From Vibrio chagasii (GTDB lineage Bacteria > Pseudomonadota > Gammaproteobacteria > Enterobacterales > Vibrionaceae): a stretch of DNA of 64,000 bases. The translations under genes and the position numbers were made by a program. How positions within the stretch are numbered: position 1 is the first letter of the stretch; each line of letters begins with the position of its first letter. The DNA lies in assembly GCF_002954585.1 (NCBI RefSeq), contig NZ_MSCI01000001.1:1426001-1490000 (forward strand), written 5' to 3'. The notes below the pieces were generated by a model. That model did not search any database and had not been told where the DNA came from. It saw nothing but the letters and a program-made list of their open reading frames with translations. Shown here one piece after another: positions 18,550-25,797 of the stretch.

Positions 18550-18597
18550 AAAAGGCCGCTCTGTTTTTAGCGTACAAGCTAACCAGAGCGACCTTTT
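18550..18597. terminator. Bidirectional terminator
   Basis: AAAAGGCCGCTCTG...GTTTTTAGC / GCTAACCAGAGCGACCTTTTT forms a long, slightly imperfect stem between the convergent binding-protein and NADAR genes. Confidence 0.8.
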
Positions 18598-18607
18598 TAA
18601 TGTGTAC

Positions 18608-19093
18608 TTAATGTGATGTGATCAAATGCAGTTGCTGACTACGAAGTTGTTGGCGCACTGCCATCAAAATTTTCCCTAAGTGATTCTCACCGGTTCCATC
18701 TCCCCCATCTCCCCAAAAATGGTCTTTATGAGAGTGCTCTTTGATCACCGAATCGCCCGTGCTCGTTAAAAACAAAGCAAACTGCGGGTTCTGTGTGAAT
18801 TTCTCGGTCACAATGAATCGCATCACCTCTACACGAATATCGTACCAGTCCTCTCGAACCTGCTCTTCGTATTGTCGGCTTAACGAGAATGCTTCAGCAG
18901 GTGTGCAGGCTTTAAGAATCCTATTTCTTAGCGACGGTGAAGAAAACTTCATTGCCTGATAATAGTGCTCACTGGTTGCCCACACTTGCCCATCCACCTT
19001 GATCGGGCAAGCGGCAAAATTTGAAAGGTATCCATTCGGATCTTCTGGTTCATAAAACAACACTTCTTCAGCTTGAGCCACTGAATTCGACAT
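18608..19093 (-). CDS. NADAR family protein (YbiA-type N-glycosidase)
   Basis: A 161-residue protein beginning MSNSVAQAEEVLFYEPED. It shows the family hallmarks YLSNFAACPI, WATSEHYYQAMKF and the C-terminal FWGDGGDGTGENHLGKIL. YbiA-type members hydrolyse the N-glycosidic bond of early riboflavin pathway intermediates, and related proteins act on ADP-ribose. I chose the ATG at 19093, which has GGGAGAAGG just before it; the open frame continues to 19168 without support. Single gene with its own terminator. The family call is strong, the substrate inferred from relatives. Confidence 0.9.
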   Translation of the reverse strand: MSNSVAQAEEVLFYEPEDPNGYLSNFAACPIKVDGQVWATSEHYYQAMKFSSPSLRNRILKACTPAEAFSLSRQYEEQVREDWYDIRVEVMRFIVTEKFTQNPQFALFLTSTGDSVIKEHSHKDHFWGDGGDGTGENHLGKILMAVRQQLRSQQLHLITSH

Positions 19094-19317
19094 AGCCTTC
19101 TCCCTACCAACGACATCGCATATTTTTGCTTTGCCTTTAAAATTAGTGGCGTCACATATTGCTGTCAAACAACTTAGTTCAAGAGTATGCCGTCAGCCTG
19201 TTTTTAAACGAAAAGTAGAAACTGCCGAGAAAATTTGTGTGAGTGAGCTTTGAGCCTAGAAGGTAAAATTGCAGATGGAAATCGAGTGAGAAATGAGTAA
19301 AGTGCTTATAAATCAAA

Positions 19318-19336
19318 GGGTGGCACTGAGCCACCC
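19318..19336 (-). terminator. Terminator of the small gene at 19358
   Basis: GGGTGGC / GCCACCC stem with a 5-base loop. On the minus strand it is followed by TTTGATTT, a modest T tract. Confidence 0.65.
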
Positions 19337-19357
19337 TATTGCATGCAATCGGGGATA

Positions 19358-19552
19358 TTAGTGAATAAGACCCAGCTCCCTCGCTTCTTCCAGACTCAAA
19401 CCGCTTTCTCTAATTTCTCTTAGCGCCTCGATACGACGACGAGCTTCAGCGGACTTCATTTTCTTTTCTGGTTTGAAAGATACTTCTTCTTCAGCATCCC
19501 ACTTGTTTGCAATGTTTGTCATTTCATCATGGTTGATAGAATTAATGGACAT
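19358..19552 (-). CDS. Small basic/acidic helical protein, unknown function
   Basis: A 64-residue protein beginning MSINSINHDEMTNIANKWD with a charged helical C-terminal half (RRRIEALREIRESGLSLEEA). GGAGG lies 5 bases before the ATG at 19552, a textbook site that decides this start over the one at 19657. It vaguely resembles small PA3496-type proteins with a similar RRxIE helix, but that is a guess. No signal peptide or membrane segment. Function unknown. Confidence 0.7.
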   Translation of the reverse strand: MSINSINHDEMTNIANKWDAEEEVSFKPEKKMKSAEARRRIEALREIRESGLSLEEARELGLIH

Positions 19553-19872
19553 GTTTTCCTCCGAAAAGCACCATGTAATGGACAGGTAATCTTTAGCAAA
19601 TGCTATTTCGCTTGTTAAGAAATTCTGCACTGAAATGTGATGATTCCGACGCTTCATAAAGCTAATTAATAAATGGCTTATTTAAACTTTGCCAAAGCCA
19701 TTTTCTGCAATTACATTTAAAAAATTCCCCATAAGAAATGGGGGTTGATCCAACTCTCACTTTCCTCCCTTAGTTTTCGCATTTCCCACTGAAAATTCCT
19801 GAAATACCCCAAGATAAATTTCGAGGCACTTCATTGTTTTTGTGCTGATCGCTTTCACTAAATCCAACACAT

Positions 19873-19891
19873 GTTAATGATAATAGTTATC
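19873..19891. promoter_or_regulatory. Fur-box-like operator
   Basis: The 19 bases at this position match the classical Fur consensus GATAATGATAATCATTATC at 16 of 19. It lies about 25 bp before the first ABC ATPase start and is expected to repress that operon when iron is plentiful. Confidence 0.75.
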
Positions 19892-19914
19892 AATATCATA
19901 ACTGAGTATCTATC

Positions 19915-20739
19915 ATGTCTATGGAAAATCCAGATACACCTCTTCTCGAAGTGAAGAACCTATGTGTCGATTACATCACCGATGACGGAGACTTCAACGC
20001 GGTAAAGTCCGTCAGCTTTAGCATAGGACAAGGAGAAATCTTTGGCCTGGCTGGCGAGTCAGGCTGTGGCAAAAGCACCATCGCATTTGCCATTAACCAA
20101 CTTCACAAGCCACCCGCATTCATCTCTGGCGGTCAAATACTTTTTGATGGGCAAGACCTACTGAGGCTATCTGACAGTCAGCTTAATACATTACGCTGGA
20201 GTGAGATCGCTATGGTGTTCCAGAGTGCAATGAACTCACTTAACCCTGTGTTAACCATTGAAGAACAGTTTGCCGATGTGCTACGCCACCACAAAGGGAT
20301 GAGTGATGAACAAGCCAAAGATCGCGCAGAAAAGCTGCTCGACTTAGTGAATATTCCACGCCATCGCCTAACCGAATATCCTCACCAATTTAGTGGCGGT
20401 ATGCGTCAACGATTAGTGATTGCAATTGCTCTCGCGCTCAATCCCAAACTGATCATCATGGATGAGCCAACCACGGCATTGGATGTGGTCGTTCAGCGAG
20501 AAATATTGCAACAGATACACCAACTCAGAGAAGAGTTCGGCTTCTCAATCCTCTTTATCACCCACGATTTGGCCCTGATGAGCCAGCTGTGTGACCGCAT
20601 TGCCATTATGCGTCATGGCAAGATAGTTGAAGTCAATCAAGCCTACGAAATTCGTAATAACCCTCAGCACTCCTACACCCAAAAGCTGTGGAGTTCATTC
20701 CCTAATATTCACGAACATGCTCACGCCACAGCGTGCTAG
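19915..20739 (+). CDS. Opp/Dpp-type ABC transporter ATPase (OppD/DppD-like)
   Basis: A 274-residue ATPase: Walker A GESGCGKST, Q-loop VFQSAMNSLNP, signature FSGGMRQR, Walker B LIIMDEPTTALD, switch ITHDL. It lacks most of the C-terminal oligopeptide extension of about 50 residues seen in DppD and OppD. The ATG is weakly supported; ATG at 19921 is an alternative. It forms an operon with a second ATPase 8 bp downstream. No permease or binding protein is nearby, so these subunits must pair with membrane partners encoded elsewhere or do something else. The Fur-box-like site suggests iron control. Confidence 0.88.
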   Translation: MSMENPDTPLLEVKNLCVDYITDDGDFNAVKSVSFSIGQGEIFGLAGESGCGKSTIAFAINQLHKPPAFISGGQILFDGQDLLRLSDSQLNTLRWSEIAMVFQSAMNSLNPVLTIEEQFADVLRHHKGMSDEQAKDRAEKLLDLVNIPRHRLTEYPHQFSGGMRQRLVIAIALALNPKLIIMDEPTTALDVVVQREILQQIHQLREEFGFSILFITHDLALMSQLCDRIAIMRHGKIVEVNQAYEIRNNPQHSYTQKLWSSFPNIHEHAHATAC

Positions 20740-20747
20740 GAGCCTAA

Positions 20748-21680
20748 ATGTCACAACCAATTATGCAAGTAAAAAACCTCGTTAAAGAGTTCACCGTTGG
20801 TGGCGGATTTGGCAAAGAGGAGATATTTAGAGCCCTGCATGGCGTGAGTTTTGACTTATACGCAGGAAGAACGTTAGCTCTCGTTGGCGAATCAGGCTGC
20901 GGAAAAAGTACCTGCGCGAGGCTAATGACCAAGGTTTACCCACCGACAGAAGGCGAGATCCTGTTCAATGGCAAAGACATCTCTACCCTCAACAGCCGCA
21001 AAGACATCTTGGACTACCGCAGCAGAGTGCAAATGGTGTTCCAAGACCCGTTTGGGTCGTTGAATCCGACACATACTATAGAGCACCATTTAACGCGCCC
21101 TCTCAAGATTCATAAGCAAGTCGCCAATAAAAAAGCGCTAGCAGAGCGTCTGGAAGAGTTATTAACGCTGGTGGAGTTACCCATTGAAACACTGGCTAAG
21201 TACCCTCACGAGCTCAGTGGAGGCCAAAGACAAAGGGTTAACCTAGCAAGAGCACTGGCTGTTGGCGCTGAGGTTATTCTTGCCGACGAACCCACCTCCA
21301 TGCTGGATGTTTCAATTCGACTTGGCGTGCTCAACCTAATGCAACGAATGAAGAAAGAACTCGGGATTGGCTTTTTGTACATAACCCATGATCTCGCGAC
21401 CGCACATTACATCGCAGAAGAAACAGCAGTTATGTACAAAGGACAGATCGTCGAATGGGGATCCACTCAGTCGATCTTGACCAATCCTCAACACCCATAC
21501 ACCAAGCTATTGATCTCTGCGGTGCCAGATCCTGATCTGCCATTTGGCGAACTCGTTAAAAATGAACCAAACTATTCAATAGACGCGGAGCGTATTCGAG
21601 AACAAAGCAGTGAAATACAGCATAACGTTAAGCAAGTTGCTGATAATCACTATGTAAAACAATGGGATAATGTTGCATGA
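20748..21680 (+). CDS. Opp/Dpp-type ABC transporter ATPase (OppF/DppF-like)
   Basis: A 310-residue partner ATPase: Walker A GESGCGKST, Q-loop VFQDPFGSLNP, signature LSGGQRQRVN, Walker B VILADEPTSMLD, switch ITHDL, and a C-terminal HPYTKLLISAVP motif of the oligopeptide family. AGGAGCCTAA precedes the ATG. It starts 8 bp after the first ATPase and its end overlaps the next gene by 4 bp. The two ATPases should form the nucleotide-binding heterodimer of a peptide- or metallophore-type importer. Confidence 0.9.
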   Translation: MSQPIMQVKNLVKEFTVGGGFGKEEIFRALHGVSFDLYAGRTLALVGESGCGKSTCARLMTKVYPPTEGEILFNGKDISTLNSRKDILDYRSRVQMVFQDPFGSLNPTHTIEHHLTRPLKIHKQVANKKALAERLEELLTLVELPIETLAKYPHELSGGQRQRVNLARALAVGAEVILADEPTSMLDVSIRLGVLNLMQRMKKELGIGFLYITHDLATAHYIAEETAVMYKGQIVEWGSTQSILTNPQHPYTKLLISAVPDPDLPFGELVKNEPNYSIDAERIREQSSEIQHNVKQVADNHYVKQWDNVA

Positions 21681-22159
21681 ATGAACTAGACACTTGGTTA
21701 GAGCGGATCGGAGATTGGTACAAAGCCCGAAAGCATGATCAAGTGGAACGGTTAGAACCTTTGATCTTAACGCCTCCAGATGCACTCTGGGGGCCATTGA
21801 TCACGGATGAACAAAGCAAAGGCATCGCATGTTGGTTAGATGGCTGCCTGAGAATCTTTACCTTCTATCGACAGCCGAACGAAAATGCACACCATCAAGA
21901 AAAGGCTTACCAATACCTAATGTTTGCTTACGGCAAGCTGCAAGCGGTGTCTTGTGACCCCGAAGCAGAGCCAGACTTGCAAGAGTGGTGTACTCAGCGA
22001 GTTCAGCATCTGTGTGTGCTGGCTCTTGAGTTTGCCAATCAGCAACAAGAGCCACGCTGGCAAGCGGAATCAGAGAAGTTGATCGAGTCGCACGTCCGCT
22101 TCATGGCGAGCCATTCCCGAAACGATGATCAAGGTAATGTAAAACATCAGATTCACTGA
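21677..22159 (+). CDS. Unknown 160-residue protein in the Fur-box-linked ABC operon
   Basis: Begins MNELDTWLERIGDWYKARKH and is rich in Trp, Gln and Glu with a predicted all-helical character. No signal peptide, membrane segment or known motif is visible. The ATG overlaps the stop of the second ATPase (ATGA), implying coupled translation and a joint function. It could be an accessory or regulatory factor for the ABC system. I do not recognise a family. Confidence 0.75.
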   Translation: MNELDTWLERIGDWYKARKHDQVERLEPLILTPPDALWGPLITDEQSKGIACWLDGCLRIFTFYRQPNENAHHQEKAYQYLMFAYGKLQAVSCDPEAEPDLQEWCTQRVQHLCVLALEFANQQQEPRWQAESEKLIESHVRFMASHSRNDDQGNVKHQIH

Positions 22160-22227
22160 TCGCTACTCACTTGATCCACAGTCGCCCCTAAGAAGCTTCC
22201 ATTCCTGACAATGAGCCAGATCCATGA

Positions 22228-22254
22228 AAGCATGATCTAACCTTGATCATGCTT
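22228..22254. repeat. Inverted pair of iteron-like Dam-site sequences
   Basis: A perfect 10-bp inverted repeat, AAGCATGATC / GATCATGCTT, with a 7-base spacer. Each arm matches the GCATGATC part of the ori2 iterons. The 16 bases at 22240-22255 also occur exactly at 25291-25306 inside ori2, so this is probably an RctB-related site rather than only a terminator. Confidence 0.55.
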
Positions 22255-22307
22255 CGGAAGGAAACACATTAAACTATTGATTTTTAATGGCGAGTCGAAT
22301 TTTAGAC

Positions 22308-22337
22308 AAAAAAAAGCGAGTCCCTTGGGGAACTCGC
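22308..22337 (-). terminator. rctB terminator
   Basis: GCGAGTCCC / GGGGAACTCGC stem with a one-base bulge. On the minus strand it is followed by eight T (A run just before 22316). It lies about 200 bp past rctB and may also stop reading from the plus strand. Confidence 0.75.
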
Positions 22338-22517
22338 AAAAATCTATTCAGTATGATGTAACAAAATATGAGCCAATCTATTAATCATAAGAAAGGACAA
22401 AAGGTTGTCTATTCGGGATAAATAATAATCAACCGGGTGCGCTACTTTGTCATCACTTTGTCAGCGTTAGGTTCGGTTCTTATCAACACCAAATGATGTT
22501 TCAAATTTCCATTCACA

Positions 22518-22533
22518 GGCCTGAAAACAGGCC
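22518..22533 (-). terminator. Short hairpin at the rctB stop
   Basis: GGCCTG / CAGGCC stem with an AAAA loop, 6 bp past the rctB stop. There is no T run, so it may stabilise the mRNA end or pause transcription. Confidence 0.45.
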
Positions 22534-22538
22534 CAGAA

Positions 22539-24518
22539 TTAGTGGCCAATCGCCATCTCATCTAACGCTAAGAACACATTCTCATCCAAATGCCCTTCGT
22601 GAACTTGCTTACACACTTTGCGGCGAACCGCTAAGCCAGAGATAAGACGTTCAATAGAAAGGTGGCGGTTGCTGTTACTATCGCGGTCGTTGTACAGCTC
22701 AATTAACTTACTTAGCGTTTCGTAAGGAATGATCTCATCCCCTACTCTCAACCAATCAAGCTTCTCAATAAGCTCTGAGCACTCTTCTTTGATTGAGGCG
22801 TGTGAATGCCCTGTCATAGCAGATAAAGCCGTTATACTGCGTTCTAGAGCCTCTGCAGAGGTATATTTAGAGAGTGTTATCATGATCTCGTCTGCATTGA
22901 TCTCAACAGAGTGCTTACGCTGCTTAACACGACGCCCTAATTTACCTCTTGGTGATGGTGCCTTGCGTTGGATTGGTTCGAACTCACCATCGATAATTTC
23001 AGACAGCTCTTCCAGCTTCTGCTTCGATACCATCTCGTTGCGGAGCGGGTTTGGCAGCGTTGGTGCCATATTACGTTTACCTGCATTGGTGGTACGGGCT
23101 CTCGAGTAACGCAATACTTCTTCAACGTTACATTTAATATCAACTTGATAGTCTGTAGTTTTCCCTTTCTCGATCAAAGCGGTGATCGTCAAATGGTAAC
23201 CCCACAGGTTAACCAGGAAGGTATCTTCTTGATCTCCAGCTTCGCCAAGTTTTCTCAATTCACGGATCAAATCCATTGAGAATCGACGCCAATCGATGTT
23301 GCGAGCCAACTTCTGATTAAGTTCGCTTAACAGCATGCAATCAGAATGACGACGTGCCATACGACTTCTGAAGTAAGAATACAATTGGAAAACCAAGGTA
23401 TGTTGCTTCAGGATCTCTGGCGGGAACAAGAAGAAATAATCACGTGTCAGCAGCTCTTCGTAGAACGATGGCTCCCAAACAAGGATGTATAGGTTCGGTT
23501 TAATGCGAATTTCGCCGTCAGAGCCCTCTGTAGGCGCCTCTTCCGATGCAGTAATAGTTCTCGCTAAGAATCGGAAACGATCACTCTTAAAGCCTTCTGG
23601 CATGTTCTCGCTAAGCCAACGACCAGTAAGCTCATGCAATTGAAAATCTGTAAACTCGATACGATCAATACTGTCACGGATTGAGTCACGTGCAGGACCG
23701 CTGTCTTTTTTGCCTCGAAGCGACAAAATATCGGTGATGTAGAGTGGTGTTTTGTTCGGTGTGTGCTTTGCATCAAGATGGTAATCATCTTGGTGGTGAT
23801 CATGATATTGAACGGTGAGTGTAAATAACGCAAATAGCGTCATGAGATCATCAACCGTCATGATATTTTTCGATGATCTTGTCTCGATCACTGCGCGAGT
23901 ACCTGAGATCGAAACCATTGATTTTTGGTAACTCTTACGCGTTCGTGGTGGCGCTAACGCTTGATCAATAATCCCCGCCCAGTTTGTAGGAGACACAATG
24001 AACTGGTCTGCTTCATCTTTCATTGTTGGGGGAGTATTGAGTCCGTGTTCATTCAGCAGGCGTTTGTTTACTTTAGTTTGAGCTAGGGCTTTAGAACGCT
24101 TCTGCTTTTCATTTTGTTTGACACTTTCTGTCACCAAGCTGGTGGCACCCAATACCGATATTAACTGGTTAGGGTTAACAAAACGATGCAGCATGGTTTT
24201 TCCTGCTAGGCCTTCTTCAAAGCGAACAGGGATTTGCTTGAAAAGACCTATATTTACCGCCGCTCTCAATCTTTGTTGCAAAGCTGCGCGGGTAACTTGA
24301 CCATCGGTTGATTCAATAATCTCGGTCGTTGAAACGTATCCATCTTTGCTGCTAAATCCACGAAGTGAAATTAGGTTAAGAAGCTCAACTATGCTTTTAG
24401 TGACACCTTTGAAGTGTTGATATTGTTCTATCCATTCAACGGCTGTTTCAGATACCTCAAATAAATGACCATCTTTGTGGCTTCGTGCCTTAATTAACAA
24501 TTTCTCTTCTGGTTTCAT
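22539..24518 (-). CDS. rctB: Chromosome 2 replication initiator RctB
   Basis: A 659-residue protein, matching the roughly 658 of V. cholerae RctB. It begins MKPEEKLLIKARSHKDGHLF and contains several winged-helix regions (for example STTEIIESTDGQVTRAALQQ near residue 65). It also has the conserved C-terminal block that controls initiation. RctB binds Dam-methylated iterons to open ori2 and longer 29/39-mer sites that restrain it, and uses the DnaK chaperone. It is restricted to Vibrionaceae, so it identifies this replicon. It is read away from the origin. An iteron-like sequence lies about 60 bp upstream of the ATG and suggests autoregulation. Confidence 0.98.
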   Translation of the reverse strand: MKPEEKLLIKARSHKDGHLFEVSETAVEWIEQYQHFKGVTKSIVELLNLISLRGFSSKDGYVSTTEIIESTDGQVTRAALQQRLRAAVNIGLFKQIPVRFEEGLAGKTMLHRFVNPNQLISVLGATSLVTESVKQNEKQKRSKALAQTKVNKRLLNEHGLNTPPTMKDEADQFIVSPTNWAGIIDQALAPPRTRKSYQKSMVSISGTRAVIETRSSKNIMTVDDLMTLFALFTLTVQYHDHHQDDYHLDAKHTPNKTPLYITDILSLRGKKDSGPARDSIRDSIDRIEFTDFQLHELTGRWLSENMPEGFKSDRFRFLARTITASEEAPTEGSDGEIRIKPNLYILVWEPSFYEELLTRDYFFLFPPEILKQHTLVFQLYSYFRSRMARRHSDCMLLSELNQKLARNIDWRRFSMDLIRELRKLGEAGDQEDTFLVNLWGYHLTITALIEKGKTTDYQVDIKCNVEEVLRYSRARTTNAGKRNMAPTLPNPLRNEMVSKQKLEELSEIIDGEFEPIQRKAPSPRGKLGRRVKQRKHSVEINADEIMITLSKYTSAEALERSITALSAMTGHSHASIKEECSELIEKLDWLRVGDEIIPYETLSKLIELYNDRDSNSNRHLSIERLISGLAVRRKVCKQVHEGHLDENVFLALDEMAIGH

Positions 24519-24577
24519 TTTTGATCCGTATCACACTAACCGTAATTTCACTATAGTTCCTGAATGATAAAGAAAGA

Positions 24578-24585
24578 ATGATCAT
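24578..24585. promoter_or_regulatory. Iteron-like site in the rctB promoter
   Basis: ATGATCAT followed by AAATA lies about 60 bp upstream of the rctB start. It is just upstream of a possible -10 element TATAGT (minus strand, 24555-24550). RctB binding here would repress its own gene, as described for V. cholerae. Confidence 0.6.
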
Positions 24586-24589
24586 AAAT

Positions 24590-24720
24590 AAAGAGAATTT
24601 ATTGGCTTTTAAATAACTGATCTTTTTGATTAATATGATCTTAAATGATTAAGTGATCTAATGATCTGGCTATAAGTTTGCCTTTAAGTTACTGAATTTA
24701 AAGTGTTAAATAAAACACGC
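24590..24720. other. AT-rich DNA-unwinding element of ori2
   Basis: Strongly AT-rich DNA lies between the rctB promoter and the iteron array. Six TGAT (ATCA on the other strand) repeats begin at 24618, 24627, 24636, 24646, 24654 and 24662, 8-10 bp apart. In V. cholerae, RctB binds ATCA repeats in one strand of the unwound origin; the same layout is seen here. Confidence 0.75.
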
Positions 24721-24729
24721 TTGGAAAGC

Positions 24730-24851
24730 ATGATCATAAGCTACTCGAAACGATGATCATAAAACAGAAGAAAGCATGATCACAGAGAGTCAGAACGATG
24801 ATCATTAAGTCATTGTAAGCATGATCATTATTGATTCGAAAGCATGATCAT
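24730..24851 (+). repeat. Six ori2 iterons (RctB-binding array)
   Basis: Six copies of the ATGATCA(T/C) core, all in one orientation, begin at 24730, 24753, 24776, 24798, 24821 and 24844. The spacing is 23, 23, 22, 23 and 23 bp, two helical turns. Each contains a GATC Dam site and is preceded by GC or CG. This is the core replication origin of the chromosome. Confidence 0.95.
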
Positions 24852-24865
24852 TATGGTTATACAGC

Positions 24866-24874
24866 TTATCCACA
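24866..24874 (+). promoter_or_regulatory. DnaA box of ori2
   Basis: TTATCCACA, a perfect DnaA box, begins 15 bp after the last iteron. A DnaA box beside the iterons is a feature of ori2 in V. cholerae. Confidence 0.85.
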
Positions 24875-25223
24875 GCCGATCTTTGTCTACTTTGCTTCGA
24901 AGCGCTTATTTGCTGACAGTGTGGATATTTTTGACGACCAATTTATCGGAACAATGATCAAGTAAGTCGTGATTTTCATTGTTCCTGCCCTATTTCGTAC
25001 AAAATCCATTCAATATTGATGTATCACAGGTTGCCTCTCATTTTAAAAATACACCTAACCAAAGGTAGGAAGCATGATCATGAAATTGTCATGTTTCTGT
25101 ATTCCCATCTTGTGTCGATTGAATTTCCTAGCAATGAGGCCCAATAAGCCTTGAATCCCCATTCCAAAAGCATTTGTCCGTAAGTTAGGTCCAAAAAAAT
25201 ATGCTTCCGGAACGATATCTACT

Positions 25224-25248
25224 TGATCATTTTTCCGGAAGTTGATCA
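25224..25248. repeat. TTCCGGAA-centred palindromic element, ori2 copy
   Basis: TGATCAT-TTTTCCGGAAGT-TGATCA: two Dam sites flank a TTCCGGAA core. A nearly identical 26-bp element lies at 49255-49280, outside the origin. By position it is probably the counterpart of the 39-mer/29-mer control sites. Confidence 0.7.
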
Positions 25249-25348
25249 TTTTGAACTGACATTCATTCGGATCAATATTGGCGACGATGAACCTTGATCA
25301 TGCTTCATAATATCAGTTTATCAATTATAGAATTCGTCATTTACACCA

Positions 25349-25369
25349 TGATCATTCTTCCGGTGTGAT
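25349..25369. repeat. Second TTCCGG element in ori2
   Basis: TGATCATTCTTCCGG followed by TGTGAT. It matches the left arm and core of the element at 25224-25248, with a partly degenerate right arm. Probably a second RctB control site. Confidence 0.55.
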
Positions 25370-25563
25370 TTGGTTTGTTCAGTATTCAATGGTGCCCATT
25401 GCTTTGAAATGGTTCAGTATCGAATCGATTTTCTTAAATCGAAGTTTCAATTTTCATGTATTGCTATTTTTTGTGTGGTTCGCCTGTAATTTAGAATGAA
25501 AATCACATAGACCGTAATCTATGGTTGTATTTCAATCGTTCCGGCGTTTTCGGTCATTTTAGC

Positions 25564-25578
25564 ATTTACATTGTAAAT
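25564..25578. other. parS2 centromere site
   Basis: A perfect match to the ParB2 site NTTTACANTGTAAAN, between ori2 and parA2. Confidence 0.92.
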
Positions 25579-25758
25579 AAGTGATACTGTAACATTTCAA
25601 ATCTAGCGGGAAATTAGGCTAGTTATGCACTAAGAAAGAGGTCAAATTTGTATTCATTTTAAATACTATTTCATCAAACTGTAAAAATTCAGTCTATTTT
25701 ATGTGATTTTACTCATAAATGCATGTTCATGTTTTTGTTGTTTTTATTGGTGATCGCT

Positions 25759-25771
25759 GTACAATTTGTAC
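25759..25771. promoter_or_regulatory. Palindrome in the parAB2 promoter
   Basis: GTACAA-T-TTGTAC is a perfect palindrome 26 bp before the parA2 start. It is a candidate operator for autorepression by ParA2, which carries its own N-terminal DNA-binding domain. Confidence 0.5.
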
Positions 25772-25797
25772 GTAGTTAATCATTACGGAAACTGGCA

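Larger units (their letters stand above)
22160..22538. other. Gap behind rctB holding an iteron-like inverted pair and terminators
   Basis: There is no gene in these 380 bp. They contain the inverted repeat at 22228-22254, a strong terminator at 22308-22337 and a short hairpin at 22518-22533. Confidence 0.6.
24875..25563. other. ori2 regulatory (rctA-like) region with long RctB-type sites
   Basis: No convincing gene is present. The region holds further GATC-centred sites at 24954, 25074, 25224, 25243, 25294 and 25348 and three TTCCGG elements near 25204, 25234 and 25358. It corresponds in position to the rctA/inc region of V. cholerae, whose 39-mers restrain initiation. Confidence 0.7.

Noticed and set aside
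22539..24518. Antisense open frames within rctB and other large genes
   Set aside because: They lie wholly inside well-supported genes, lack ribosome-binding sites and show no family motifs.
24730..24851. Regularly spaced repeats that could suggest a CRISPR array
   Set aside because: The repeats are only about 8-12 bp at 22-23 bp intervals with no cas genes; they are replication iterons.
25055..25249. A 64-residue open frame inside ori2
   Set aside because: It overlaps the RctB-type elements and Dam sites, has no good start signal, and the sequence is explained by origin function.
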